From positions 62,001 through 126,000 of the forward strand of contig JAXQJY010000024.1 in the NCBI GenBank assembly GCA_037042185.1: a DNA stretch of 64,000 bases, given 5' to 3'. The position numbers were made by a program, and so were the translations under genes. The stretch is from Sordariomycetes sp. S80-01Y (taxonomy: Eukaryota; Ascomycota; Sordariomycetes). Of the stretch, positions 12,204 to 25,011 are shown piece after piece. The notes beneath the pieces were generated by a model. That model was given only the letters and a program-made list of their open reading frames with translations. It was not told where the DNA came from and searched no databases. Every line of letters begins with the position of its first letter. Position 1 is the first letter of the stretch.

Positions 12204-13331
12204 CTACGCCGAGGCTGTCGCACTGTTCTCGGCCTTCGCCTCGCCTTTGGTACCCTCGCTTCCCAGTCGATATAGCTCATTCATGTTATACCGCTTCAGG
12301 CTCTCCCACTCGCCGCCATCAACAACCGACATGCCGCAGAACATCTGGTAGATCTCAACCAGGACCACCTTCCCAGGGCTGGTAAGGTTGACCTTGTGCT
12401 CGGGCTGGATGAGATTGGCCAACTTGCTGATTAGCACGTCGCGCTTCAGCTGCTGATGGCTTCGGATAGTGGGACGAAGAGCGTACTTTGACGTCATTAG
12501 CACGATGTTGACACAGACTCAGGGCCGACTTACTGATGGTGCGTTCTCCGCCAGCTCATTCACAGTGACCTCCTCGATCTTGGTGGCGCTAGCCTCGTCC
12601 TCGGCAGCCTGCGCCTGGTCACCAGCCGCATCAGAAATTTTTGCTTCATCGCCAGTAGCGTTGCGGCCGTTTTCGCCGCCAGACTCGTCCTTCGTCTCGT
12701 GAACCTTGGGCTCCTCCTTCACGAGGCGGAAGTGCGATCCCAAAACCCTCCTCGCGACCCTCATCAGCCCATTCTCCGTAGCCTTCTCCATACTCACCAC
12801 AGGTGACAGCCGGTTGATGTACTTCACCTTTCTCTGCATGATATCCTGACAGTCCCGAGCGTCGATGCAAAGCTTGCGCACAAACTCCACTGGATCAACA
12901 GGCGCCTGGGTCTTCACAAACAGCAGACACTCCACCTCCGCAGCAATGATAGAGAAGGGCTTGCGCTCGGCAGGCTTTACCTGCTTCATCCCGTCGAGTT
13001 CGGCCTTGATGCTTGCCTCGATGTCCCCCTCGCCATCCTCATCACCCTTATCCTCGTCATCAGCAGCCGGCCGCGGAATGCCGTACATGCTCTCGCCGTA
13101 CTCTTCGACCAGATTTTGCATCTCGCGCATGGCTTTGAACTTCATACCCCGGGCATACGTAACCCAGAAACCCTGGTCACCCACCTCCAGCGCCTTGCCG
13201 ACCTCGACGGCATGAGCCTGGTTGTTCTTGTGGTGAGGGGTCTTCCATCTCCCGGCACTGCCGCCTTGTCTTTTCTTGAAGGCGCCGCCCGAGGAGCCTG
13301 TGGGTGGCTGCTTACGCTTGTTGTCGGCCAT
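12204..13331 (-). CDS. TAN1: TAN1, THUMP-domain tRNA cytidine acetylation factor
   Basis: Two exons, 13331-12534 and 12485-12204, joined in phase 0 across a 48-nt intron, give 359 residues. TAN1 binds tRNA through its THUMP domain and helps the Kre33/NAT10 acetyltransferase make N4-acetylcytidine at position 12 of tRNA-Ser and tRNA-Leu. The N-terminus is basic (MADNKRKQPP..FKKRQGG), followed by GDQGFWVTYARGMKFKAMREM, an acidic linker, then the THUMP core: CLLFVKTQAPVDPVEFVRKL, RKVKYINRLSPVVSMEKAT, and after the intron YALRPTIRSHQQLKRD and KVVLVEIYQMFCGMSVV. An acidic insert of about 60 residues precedes the splice. The start at Met 13331 fits the family N-terminus better than the open frame above it. 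The gene lies head-to-tail behind pyruvate decarboxylase. Confidence 0.93.
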
Positions 13332-13741
13332 GGTGGTGAGGCTGGCCGAAATCGAGCTGAACGTGCGCCCAATTTGTGATATTGGTGTGCCAGTTGCGCA
13401 ATTGGCAAAGCTTTGGATCAAATTCCAACGATTTTTTGGAGACTGAAGTACGGCTTGCGAGACCTGGACAGGATGTCGGCGATGTTGAAGGTTGACAGCA
13501 GACTGCCTCCATCAGCTGTGAGAACAGGATAATCTCGTGATGCCAGTCAAGATTTCAGTGGGGCGAAGTAAACTTCGGAGCGCCACAACTTCGATTGAAC
13601 CTTGCCCTTCTAGGTAGCTTGGCTGGTACAACATCGACCTCACATTTCGGGATTCTTTCCTTGTCAAATCGCAGAATAAGATAATAATTAATAAGCGTGA
13701 ATTTTTACTAGGGGCGGTTTCGCGATCTCCATACTGGCTCC
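13332..13741. other. Intergenic: TAN1 promoter and PDC 3' UTR
   Basis: These 410 bp run from the TAN1 start to the PDC stop on the same strand. The part near 13670-13710 is AT-rich and suits a 3' UTR or polyadenylation region. Nothing else was recognised. Confidence 0.5.
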
Positions 13742-15558
13742 TCACTCGGCCCTCGCATTGACCTTTGCGCTCGCCTCCGCCGTCATGACCAGCGCTCTGG
13801 GCGCGTCCTGCTTGGGCATGTGCAATTCGACAAATTGCAAACACTTCGCCGCATTGAAGTCATCATCCGTCAAAAGTTTGTTCAACTCCTCCTTGGTCTT
13901 GATGGTGAACTTCTTGGAGGTTTTCGCTCCGCCGAACACATCGACAAGACCCTTGAAATCCCACCCCTGGATATCGTTGTATGCGGCTTCCATGCCGTGG
14001 ATGTAGCGCTCGATGGTGAAGCCCTCGTTGCAGATAACGAAAATGATGGGCTTGAGACCATGGCGGATCATGGTGCTCAGCTCTTGAGCGGTCAACTGGA
14101 ATGAGCCATCACCAACGAAAAGAACAGTTCTGCGGTCACCGCCAGTGTCCTTTGCAGCGAGTGCTGCACCCTGGCAAGCGCCGACCGACCAACCAATACT
14201 TCCCCAGAGAACTTGGCTAAGTGCCGTTACACCAGGCGGGAACTTGGTGTCCCAGATACCAAAGTTGGCTGTGCCCGTCTCCGTGACGACAATGTCCTTC
14301 TCCTTGAGGAACTCTCCAACACGTGGCCAGAACCAGGCTTGGGTAATGGTCGGTGACTTGTCATTGTTCTTGGACACCTCATTCGAGACGTTAGGGCTTG
14401 GCTTTACAGAAAGCTCGCCGGTCTTGACTTTGTCGACAACCTTGCGAAGGACGCCCTTCATTCTCACCCCCGGGTAGACTGAGTATCGGACGATGCAGTG
14501 ATCGCTGTGCAGGTTGATGGTGTTGAGCTGCGAGGTTCTATAAGAGAAGCCCGCAGTGTTGAAATCACTCTGGATGGCTGTTAGCGACCTGACTCAAGGC
14601 TCATGTGAGTTGGTTTACCTTGAGAGCGCCGACTGACAAGATCAGATCGGCTTGTTCAAAAGACTCCTTGACACCAGGTGGCGATCCATCGCCTGCGTAC
14701 ACACCGCCGTAGTTGGGGTGGCTCTCGTTAACAGCCCCCTTGCCCATCGGCGTCACGAAGACAGGCAGATTTGTCTTCTCCATGAGATCATGGACCTCAT
14801 CCAACACCCGATGCCGGATGGCACAAGCGTCCACCAAGATGATGGGGTGCTTCGCGCCATACAAATACTTCATCACCACATCCACCACATAGTCTTCCTT
14901 CTCGGGCTCATTCTTGGGCTCTGCGAGATCTATCGGCGTCTTCAGCCTCTCTCCCTCGACCTTGGCCTTGACCATGTCCGTCGGCAGCGTGATGTACACA
15001 GGCCTTGACTTGATGCGACACTCCCTGAGGGCATGATCGATCTGGTCCGCGATATCCGCGGGGTTGTTCAGCTTGGCGACGTTGCACGAGATCTCAGAGT
15101 TCATGTTAGCGAAAACGTTGAAGTCGCCGTTGCCGAGGGTGTGATGAAGCAGCATGCCGTTGCGCTGCGACAGGGTGGAGGGTGTGCCGACAATGTGGAC
15201 GACGGGGATCATCTCCGAAAAGGCGCCAGCTATGCCATTAATGGCAGACAGCTCGCCAACGCCGAAGGTTGTGATGACGGCTGAGATCTTATTGACGCGG
15301 GCGTAGCCATCGGCAGCATAAGCTGGTCACGTTAGCAGAGGTTGTGAGCCCGGGCTTGTGAATGTACTCACCGGCGTTGAGCTCGTTGACGCTTCCCACC
15401 CAGTTCAAGTTGCAGTCTGGGAGGTAGTCGAGGGCAACCAGGTTGTAGTCTCCGGGCACACCGTGAACAGAACGCACTCCGACCTCATGAAGCCGGCGAA
15501 AGAGATACTCGGCCACATCCACGGGCTGCTTGAGGCTGTTGAGCCTAATGTCGGACAT
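13742..15558 (-). CDS. Pyruvate decarboxylase
   Basis: Three exons (15558-15372, 15322-14619, 14569-13742) with two 49-nt introns give 572 residues, the usual length. The enzyme uses thiamine diphosphate and Mg to decarboxylate pyruvate to acetaldehyde in the cytosol, feeding fermentation and acetyl-CoA supply. Visible features are the catalytic Glu in [15 protein letters not shown] across the first splice, the adjacent His pair in [11 protein letters not shown], and the ThDP/Mg motif that opens with GDGSFQLT near residue 449 and closes with ICNEGFTIE, where Cys-Asn stands for the Asn-Asn seen in yeast. Residues 190-340 form the central domain with [16 protein letters not shown]. It could act on indolepyruvate or phenylpyruvate, but overall similarity points to a standard PDC. 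Confidence 0.95.
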
Positions 15559-16249
15559 TTTGCTGTTGTCTGAGTCTCGTGTAAGTTTGAATGTTATCGT
15601 GGGGTTGATGCTAGCCAGGAATCTTCCTGGAGTTGCGGATTGTAGGAAAACATACTGGAAAATTACGGATATTGACAGAGATGATGTTCAGAACAGACCT
15701 CGTAAAATCACACCATTCTGCGTGAGATATGGAGAAGGTGGTGAACTGTGCTGGCCGCTTGAGCCGCTCATGCTTTCATGGCAAGCTCGGGAGCTGGAGT
15801 GGGCCGTTAGTTACCTTGCGGTGATGTAATGGACGCATGCAGCTGGAAGATACTTTTCTTAATTCCCACCATGATCAAATATCGCGCCGGCCACAGCCGA
15901 TACGAATTGCGGGAACTCATGCGGAGCGCCGGTCTAGATTGGCTTCCACGTGCATTCCTGTCCTCATGTCGTGGCGTGCTTGTTGGCATCAGTGCGGACG
16001 TCACGATGCGGATTTCAGTGTGGGTTGGCCCCGTGGGCACAGATCGAGGGAACACCGCGATGGGCGCGACATTCGCGATTCTCGCTGCTAGGTCTGATAC
16101 TTATGATCTGAGTGTGGGAGCTGCTACGATTCAATCTATATACTTCTGTTTGACTGGTTGTCCATACGCTCGAGCGGTCGCAACCTCAACACGTGCCCGT
16201 CCGTGAGTCGGAGTCACTCGACGGCTGTGCTCGAGACGATGGAGCTACA
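15559..16249. other. PDC promoter region
   Basis: This stretch lies upstream of the PDC start. Several short plus-strand frames exist but look random. The region is the likely PDC promoter and 5' UTR. No operator was recognised. Confidence 0.45.
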
Positions 16250-17322
16250 GCAGGCTACCAACAGGGAGCCAAACGAGTACACGAACTTGAAATGCTTTTT
16301 TCAAAGCTTCATAGCAGTTCCCGCTGAAGCTGAGTTCGATAGGAGGAGAGAAGCGTTTAGCTACGCCTCGAATACTGCCACTTGATTATCTCATCCTCTT
16401 CCACAGCTTCTCTGAATCGTTCCAAAAGATTGTCCATTGGCATATCTCTACCAGTTTCCCTCTCTTCAGCTTTGGTCAGCTTCATTGGAATTATTGCAGC
16501 AAACCCTGGCATTCTTTCCCTGGTTTTCCTGACAACTGCCCACTGGCCTTCGTGGTCTCTGGAAATTCACGATCCTGTAACCTCACAACAGTCGTAGGCT
16601 TGTGAAACTCCCATGATTGAAACGCAGAACTCTTCATCCTCCGTCCATACCTGGTCGATAGCTTTGAAGAACCTAGCATTTGCCATTATCTGTTCCTGAT
16701 AAGGTGATGGGCTGACGCCTTTGACTAGAGCCTGTAACTTGGCTCGCGGCGTGGACGCGTCGCCAATATAGCTTCAAAATCTCTGGTTGACACTGTTGAA
16801 ATCATGTGGTCGATTTCTTCCAGGGTCTCTTTCAACAACCTATACGTTTCGAGAATTTTCACGGCGTACACATGACGGGACCATTGGGAGTCTTGAGAAG
16901 CTGATGATAATATCTTTGGTGGCGCAATAGCCAAGGCTTCTTCGCAGGTAATTTCATCCAATACGTATCTTTTCAGAACTCCCTTTGGTACTATGCCCGG
17001 ATCTTGGAATACGGCTTCGCCTTCTGGGTCTACGAAGGCCCAAACGCAGGAACCAGCGTTTTCAGTTGCTGACCTGACATTCATGTACCAGAGGGTCTAA
17101 TCAGATGCTTCATTGAGTCTGAAATGGATAGCAGATCTGCTCGACGCGTTGAACATATTTATCCAAATTGTGTATGTTCGATTCGATGCTTCGTAGTTGG
17201 TCCGGTTTTAGTTGAGAGCCTTTTGTGAAGGGCGTCATCAGCTCCAATTCCCAAAATAAGAAGCGTGCGTAGGGAGTTATGTAGACATCCGCTTCTCGGT
17301 TTCTCGAGCGTCGATTTGTCAA
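16250..17322 (-). pseudogene. Decayed or unmodelled gene of unknown family in AT-rich DNA
   Basis: Three minus-strand coding-like segments lie in order. One is 17322-17110 (begins MTNRRSRNREADVYITPYA). The next is 17084-16725 (contains DPEGEAVFQDPGIVPKGVLK and YAVKILETYRLLKETLEEI). The third is a frame from about 16776 to 16250 (contains NARFFKAIDQVWTEDEEF and EGQWAVVRKTRERMPGFAA, ending in LVWLPVGSLL). The third frame carries one internal TGA near 16572 and is out of phase with the second. Amino-acid composition is protein-like and base composition is AT-richer than the neighbours. The TGA could be spliced out by a 92-nt intron starting GTATGG near 16650. I found no clean intron joining the second and third segments. 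It is either a host gene in decay or a multi-exon gene I cannot resolve. The family was not recognised. Confidence 0.45.
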
Positions 17323-17968
17323 TTCTTATCGCATGTCTTGACCGCTTTATACTTGTTTTTTGGCGTTGATTCGCCTTGCAGCGTCCGGATCTCGCAGCGG
17401 CGGTGTGCTCAAGGCGCCCCTCACCAGCTGTGTCCCCGAATTGACGGACTGATGAAAGGTTTCAAAGAGTGAGCTTAGTCTGCTACTATGTGGCGAGTTT
17501 CTTCGGCAGAAGTTTTGTAGTTATCAACATCGTAATCGCCTGACGGTGTGCCAGTACTGGCCAACATTGTATGCTGTACACGAGGCGCGGCTTTGACGGA
17601 CAGTGACTCTTTTACACGTGTGGCCGCACTCTTCGGTAGAGCAAACCAACATCTCCATCACAAGATCGGCAGGAGTATGAGGCAGCCACTTTGGCTGACT
17701 TACGGGCTGAGGTCCCTTTCACCAGGTAAGGTGATGGGGCGAGAATGAAGAATGCTTTCAGCCGGTCTCTGGGATGACCCAAGTTCCCGCAGGTCCTGAG
17801 AGGAGTCTAAGTCTAATGTTACAGTAAAGTTCATCGCTCGCTCATACACACCCCTCCTACTTGGACACAATATATTCCTGAGAAGAGAGATCCTATCCCT
17901 TGAAACAAACCGCCAAAACACCGCCTGATGAATGCCCCTTTGCCTAGCCTTGGCATCTACATTTGCTA
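17323..17968. other. Intergenic before the ERV1 3' end
   Basis: No coding signal was recognised. The segment just right of 17323 would be the upstream region of the decayed gene, and that just left of 17969 the 3' UTR of ERV1. Confidence 0.4.
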
Positions 17969-18596
17969 TTAGTCGCAACTCCCGTCCTTGGGCCCTGTCC
18001 TCCACCGCTCATCCCACCTCCCACAGTCAAACGTCGGCTTCCCAAGCTTCACGTTGACATCGTTGTGCGCCCTGCACATCCACTGCCCAAGGCTCGTTCG
18101 GCTCTCGACCTTCGGTTCGTGCTTGCTGATGTAGCCCTGGAAGTCCTCGGCGCAGACCCAGCAGGGGTACAGCTTCGAGAAGAGCTTCACAAAGGAGACC
18201 ATGTCGCTCTGCTGGCCGCGGGAGGGGGTCTCGGGGTAGGACGCTGCTATGCTGTGGAGCAGGGTCCACGATGACCGGCCGAGGGCTTCGACGTCGGGGG
18301 GGCACTCGGACTGGGCGGTCTTGGTGGTGGCTCTGGGAGCGCCTTTGGTCGCTGAGGCGGCAAAGGCTGAGAAGGCTGACTTGGTGTTGCAGGCGCGGCA
18401 TCTACGGCAATTCATTAGCAAATAGTCCCTCAGGTAGTCCTAACATACGGATAAAGACTCACGGCTTCCCATCCTTGTCCACGATAACACCATCCGCCCT
18501 CCTGGTGTATGGTGGCCCTCCCGAGCCAGCTGCCGCAGCAGCCGGCGCAGTGGCCGCCTCCTTCTCCCGCTCTGTCGTCGTTGGGGTGTCCGTCAT
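17969..18596 (-). CDS. ERV1: FAD-linked sulfhydryl oxidase ERV1
   Basis: Two exons, 18596-18463 and 18401-17969, joined across a 61-nt intron, give 188 residues. Erv1 reoxidises Mia40 in the mitochondrial intermembrane space, passing electrons to cytochrome c, and is needed for disulfide-driven import and for cytosolic Fe-S assembly. The N-terminus is Ala/Thr/Glu-rich. The shuttle-type CRAC pair is at 46-49, the junction codon being rebuilt as Gly-Lys-Pro-Cys. The Erv/ALR fold follows: ALGRSSWTLLHSIAASYP, then the active-site CWVC at 125-128 (YPCWVCAEDF), and the structural pair CRAH...FDC with HNDVNVKLGKP, which lines the FAD site. It is divergent from HEM4, with under 300 bp between the two starts. 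Confidence 0.95.
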
Positions 18597-18892
18597 GGTT
18601 GTCTAATGAAACCGGCGAAACACATACAAATGGAAAAGGAAATATCAACCGCACGCGAAGTATGGCGGGCGAAGGAAACTGTACGGAGTCGATTACGGAA
18701 AACAATAAATTTGTCAGCCTCGCGCATCGCGAAAAAGGCACCCCCCACACCCCACAATCCAAGCGCATCGAAGCTCCAAAGCCGTGACGACATCGTCTCC
18801 AAATGCCGTCCTCAATTTGTGCCTGTCGAACTGGCCCCGTCACCGCCAGCGATCAGACACCAAGTGCTACTTGTAGTAGCGACATATGCACA
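18597..18892. promoter_or_regulatory. Shared divergent promoter ERV1 / HEM4
   Basis: Both start codons lie within 296 bp, so the two mitochondrial/heme-related genes must share this control region. If HEM4 starts at the upstream ATG at 18803 the gap is only about 206 bp. No binding site was recognised. Confidence 0.6.
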
Positions 18893-19807
18893 ATGGCTTC
18901 TCCACCAAACACACAAATACCCATCTTACTTCTCAAGACTGAATCGACGCCCGCCGACTCCTATCGCGATGTTTTCACCAACCACCCCTCCTTCGACCCC
19001 TACTTCGTCCCGGTCCTTCAACACCGCTTCCTGCCCCCCGGTCTAGAAAATCTTCAATCGCTCATCCAGTCCCGATCGATATCGAACGATGACAACGCCC
19101 AGTTTGGAGGGCTGATATTCACAAGTCAACGCGCAGTCGAGGCCTTCACAAAATTACACAGAGATCACCAGCAGACCTCGACCTGGTCGCATCTAAAAGA
19201 TGTCCCGGTCTACAGCGTGGGTCCGGCGACAACGCGAGGGCTGAGAGCTGTAGAGATGCCGCCAGATGGCTTGCAGGTTTTTGGAGAGGAGACTGGCAAC
19301 GGCGAGGCGTTGGCGCGTTACATCTTGGAGCACTATCACGGCTGGTATCCCAATCGGGATCCAAAGCCAGGGCTGTACTTCCCTGTTGGTGAACAACGTA
19401 GGGACATTATACCAAAGACTTTGATGGATGGGACGCTGCCTCCAAACAGGAGGATAGACGTGCACGAGGAGATTGTGTATGGGACGGGTGTAATGGAGTC
19501 ATTCCCAGAAGACTTTGCCAGTGTACTGGAAGAGACTAAGCACGCTCAGGAGAGATGGGTCGTCGTCTTTTCGCCGACGGGTTGCGACCATATGCTCAGA
19601 GGACTCGGTCTGCTGGACGATCGCCCTGAGGGGATCGAGACTGACTCGAAAAGGGATGGAAGGACCTTCGTCGTCACGATAGGCCCTACTACACAGGCTT
19701 ACTTGAGGGACACACTTGACTTCGAGCCAGATGTATGTGCAGAGAAGCCCTCGCCCGAGGGGATATTGCAGGGCATACTAGACTTTAAATCGAAAAGGCA
19801 GTCATGA
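18893..19807 (+). CDS. HEM4: Uroporphyrinogen-III synthase
   Basis: A single exon encodes 304 residues from the ATG at 18893 (MASPPNTQIPILLLKTES). It closes and isomerises hydroxymethylbilane to uroporphyrinogen III, the fourth step of heme synthesis, in the cytosol. The family is poorly conserved but the pattern is clear: the first strand IPILLLKTES, then PVLQHRFLPPGLENL, GLIFTSQRAVEAF, PVYSVGPATTRGL, YFPVGEQRRDIIP, the bridging WVVVFSPTGCDHML, and the last strand FVVTIGPTTQAYLRD followed by EKPSPEGILQGI. An in-frame ATG at 18803 would add 30 Cys/Ser-rich residues and is less likely. The gene is convergent with OXR1. Confidence 0.93.
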   Translation: MASPPNTQIPILLLKTESTPADSYRDVFTNHPSFDPYFVPVLQHRFLPPGLENLQSLIQSRSISNDDNAQFGGLIFTSQRAVEAFTKLHRDHQQTSTWSHLKDVPVYSVGPATTRGLRAVEMPPDGLQVFGEETGNGEALARYILEHYHGWYPNRDPKPGLYFPVGEQRRDIIPKTLMDGTLPPNRRIDVHEEIVYGTGVMESFPEDFASVLEETKHAQERWVVVFSPTGCDHMLRGLGLLDDRPEGIETDSKRDGRTFVVTIGPTTQAYLRDTLDFEPDVCAEKPSPEGILQGILDFKSKRQS

Positions 19808-20005
19808 CAGTGTACGAAGCGAGGGAGTTCATCTCCGGGTATCATTATAATGCTGTCATCTATAGATACTTGATCTGGATTGGCGGCTCGCCATCGGGCG
19901 GGTTTCAACCCTTTTCCCATAACCAACGAATGACCACAACGGCCTCCAAGCTGATCCCATGTCAAATTCCAAACGCCTGCCATGCTGCTCACCCCGACGC
20001 CCCAT

Positions 20006-21048
20006 TCAAGCCCCGACGGCCCACAGCTCGACGCCCAGGACACCAAACTTGTCTCCCTCGTCGCTCAACGGCTCGTTACCAAAAGTTTCACACCTGGAGC
20101 TGTGCCCGAATTCAAAACTGTCGTTCAACCACAGCCCGTAATGACCTCCGCCGCTCCCGACGCTCAAGAAACCCGTCTCGCAGTTGATGTAGAAATCGTT
20201 CAACCCCGAGTACGGGAAGGCTTTGAACCTGATCGTCTCGCTCGGCGTTGGGCTCGCGGTAGGCCGTGAGGGCGGGGAGGACGGCGGCGCAAGCGTCGTG
20301 TTGCGTGTGAGGTTCGTCGTGTCGGCCGAGGGAGGCGGCGGGAGGGCGTTGAGGGTCGAGGCGCGCCAGAGGAAACACTCGCCGTTGCCGAAGTAGCTTG
20401 GCGCCGGCCTGGGATATTCTGAAAGATAGGCTCCAAACGTCTGCTCCCGTCAGTCCAGACCCAAACATGCTCTCAAAGTAGAGCTTGACTTACCGCACCC
20501 TCCTGGTCCCTGACCACGAGCACGAAACCGACCCTCCTTCCGGCGTATTGCCTGCACATCTGATACAACGTGCTCAAACTCGCCCCATCCTGCTCCAGAC
20601 TGTACACCAGTCTCCAGTCATCCAATATCCTCAACCGCTCTGGCACCATTGCTCTGACCTCCTCCGCGACCGCGTGACTGAGCAGCTTCGCCGTGTCGGG
20701 CGTGTTGTCCTTGTAACCATGCAGCACCAACGGATCCAGCGGCGGAGGACGGAAAGGGCTCGCCGTGCGCGCTACGGGATTGAAGACGCCGTTGATACCA
20801 TCCTTGCCAGGGGACTGAGGGTCACCGAAGAGAGAGGAGCTGAGTTGGCTGCCAAAGGTGGAGGAGTCCTCTGTCGAGAAGCGACGGATGATTCCCCACA
20901 TGTTTGAGAGGTACGTGTTGGCGGACGAGTTGAGAGAGGTGAGGGAGGCCCTGGCGTCGTCGATAGGGGATGAGGGAGGGCGGACGCCAGGGGAGGTGGA
21001 GCGTTGGGGAAGGGAGGGAGAGGTAGCGCGTCGAGGAAGGTCGCTCAT
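20006..21048 (-). CDS. OXR1: TLDc-domain oxidation resistance protein 1
   Basis: Two exons, 21048-20494 and 20440-20006, joined in phase 0 across a 53-nt intron, give 329 residues. OXR1-type TLDc proteins protect against oxidative stress; yeast Oxr1 also promotes disassembly of the vacuolar V-ATPase. The first 100 residues are Ser/Pro-rich and disordered. The TLDc domain starts near LLSHAVAEEVRAMVPERLRI and contains WRLVYSLEQDGASLSTLY, GFVLVVRDQEGATFGAYLSE across the splice, GNGECFLWR, a Ser/Thr/Pro-rich insert of about 35 residues, then NDFYINCETGFLSVGSGGG, GLWLNDSF, and the closing FGVLGVELWAVG. The insert between the strands is long and variable in fungi. The gene is convergent with HEM4. 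Confidence 0.93.
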
Positions 21049-21945
21049 GGGGCGGTTGTTCGTCGAATACCGAGGCTTAGAGGTTCAATTCGGGGCGCGA
21101 GACCAAGATCATAGGAAACAAAGCGCCAGCGATAGTGAATGACAGACAAAGAGGTGGAGGAATTGTCGGATCGCAGGTGTTAGAAGCAGTAGGAAGCAGA
21201 TCGATCCCAATGGACGTTCAATGCACATGCGCCTCGTGTTAGAAGCCGAGACGTTATTGACAGTTTGAGGAGGACGTTGAATCAGCTAAGGCTGACGTCG
21301 TTAAAGTTCCGACGTTACTTATCGGTCAGAGGCGCGGCGAAAGGCACAGTCGCACTGTGCTAGGCTCGGCACGGTGCCTGCGGCTCTGCACTAACAGTTC
21401 CCGACAGCTGGCGTGGGGCTGCCAAGAGCCGTGAGTACTACCAAGTACCTTAGCCATCCCGACTGATCTCGAGGTAAACTTTGATACTGATCGACCATGA
21501 CAGCAATTGCACGCTCAGCATAAGCCTGGCTTCAGTTGCGTTTCGCTCCCGAGCACAGTATTGTCGCACCCGCACCAAGGTTACAGTTGAGGAGCCCTGC
21601 ACCGCAGCCGCTGCCAGCTGTTGACACGCAAGTTATTCGATGGAAAAGAAGCTCGCGGAGACACTCGGATCAGAACAAAATAGAAATGACTTTGGTATGG
21701 CCGTTGATTCCCTCATCCCGGCTCCGGTGAGTGTCCATCGCCTTTCCTTCTCACATAAATCCAAGCAGAAACCAATGTGCTATCCCGCAAAATCCTGCCT
21801 GCAATCATCTTAAGATCCGCTCTCAATCTATGTTCTTCTTCGTATGAACTGCCTACTCTCAGGGCGCGCCAAGCTCTCAGCGAGGGGCAGGACCTGCCCG
21901 CTCAAACCCTGTACCCATCTCCAAGTACTGCTAGCCCGGGGTAGA
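21049..21945. other. Intergenic between OXR1 and the MAP kinase
   Basis: This is the promoter of OXR1 and the 3' region of the MAP kinase. Short frames only; no gene recognised. Confidence 0.5.

Positions 21946-25011
<3,066 letters not shown>

Noticed and set aside
17150-17165. GTTCGATTC tRNA B-box-like string
   Set aside because: No matching A-box or cloverleaf around it; it lies in the decayed gene frame.
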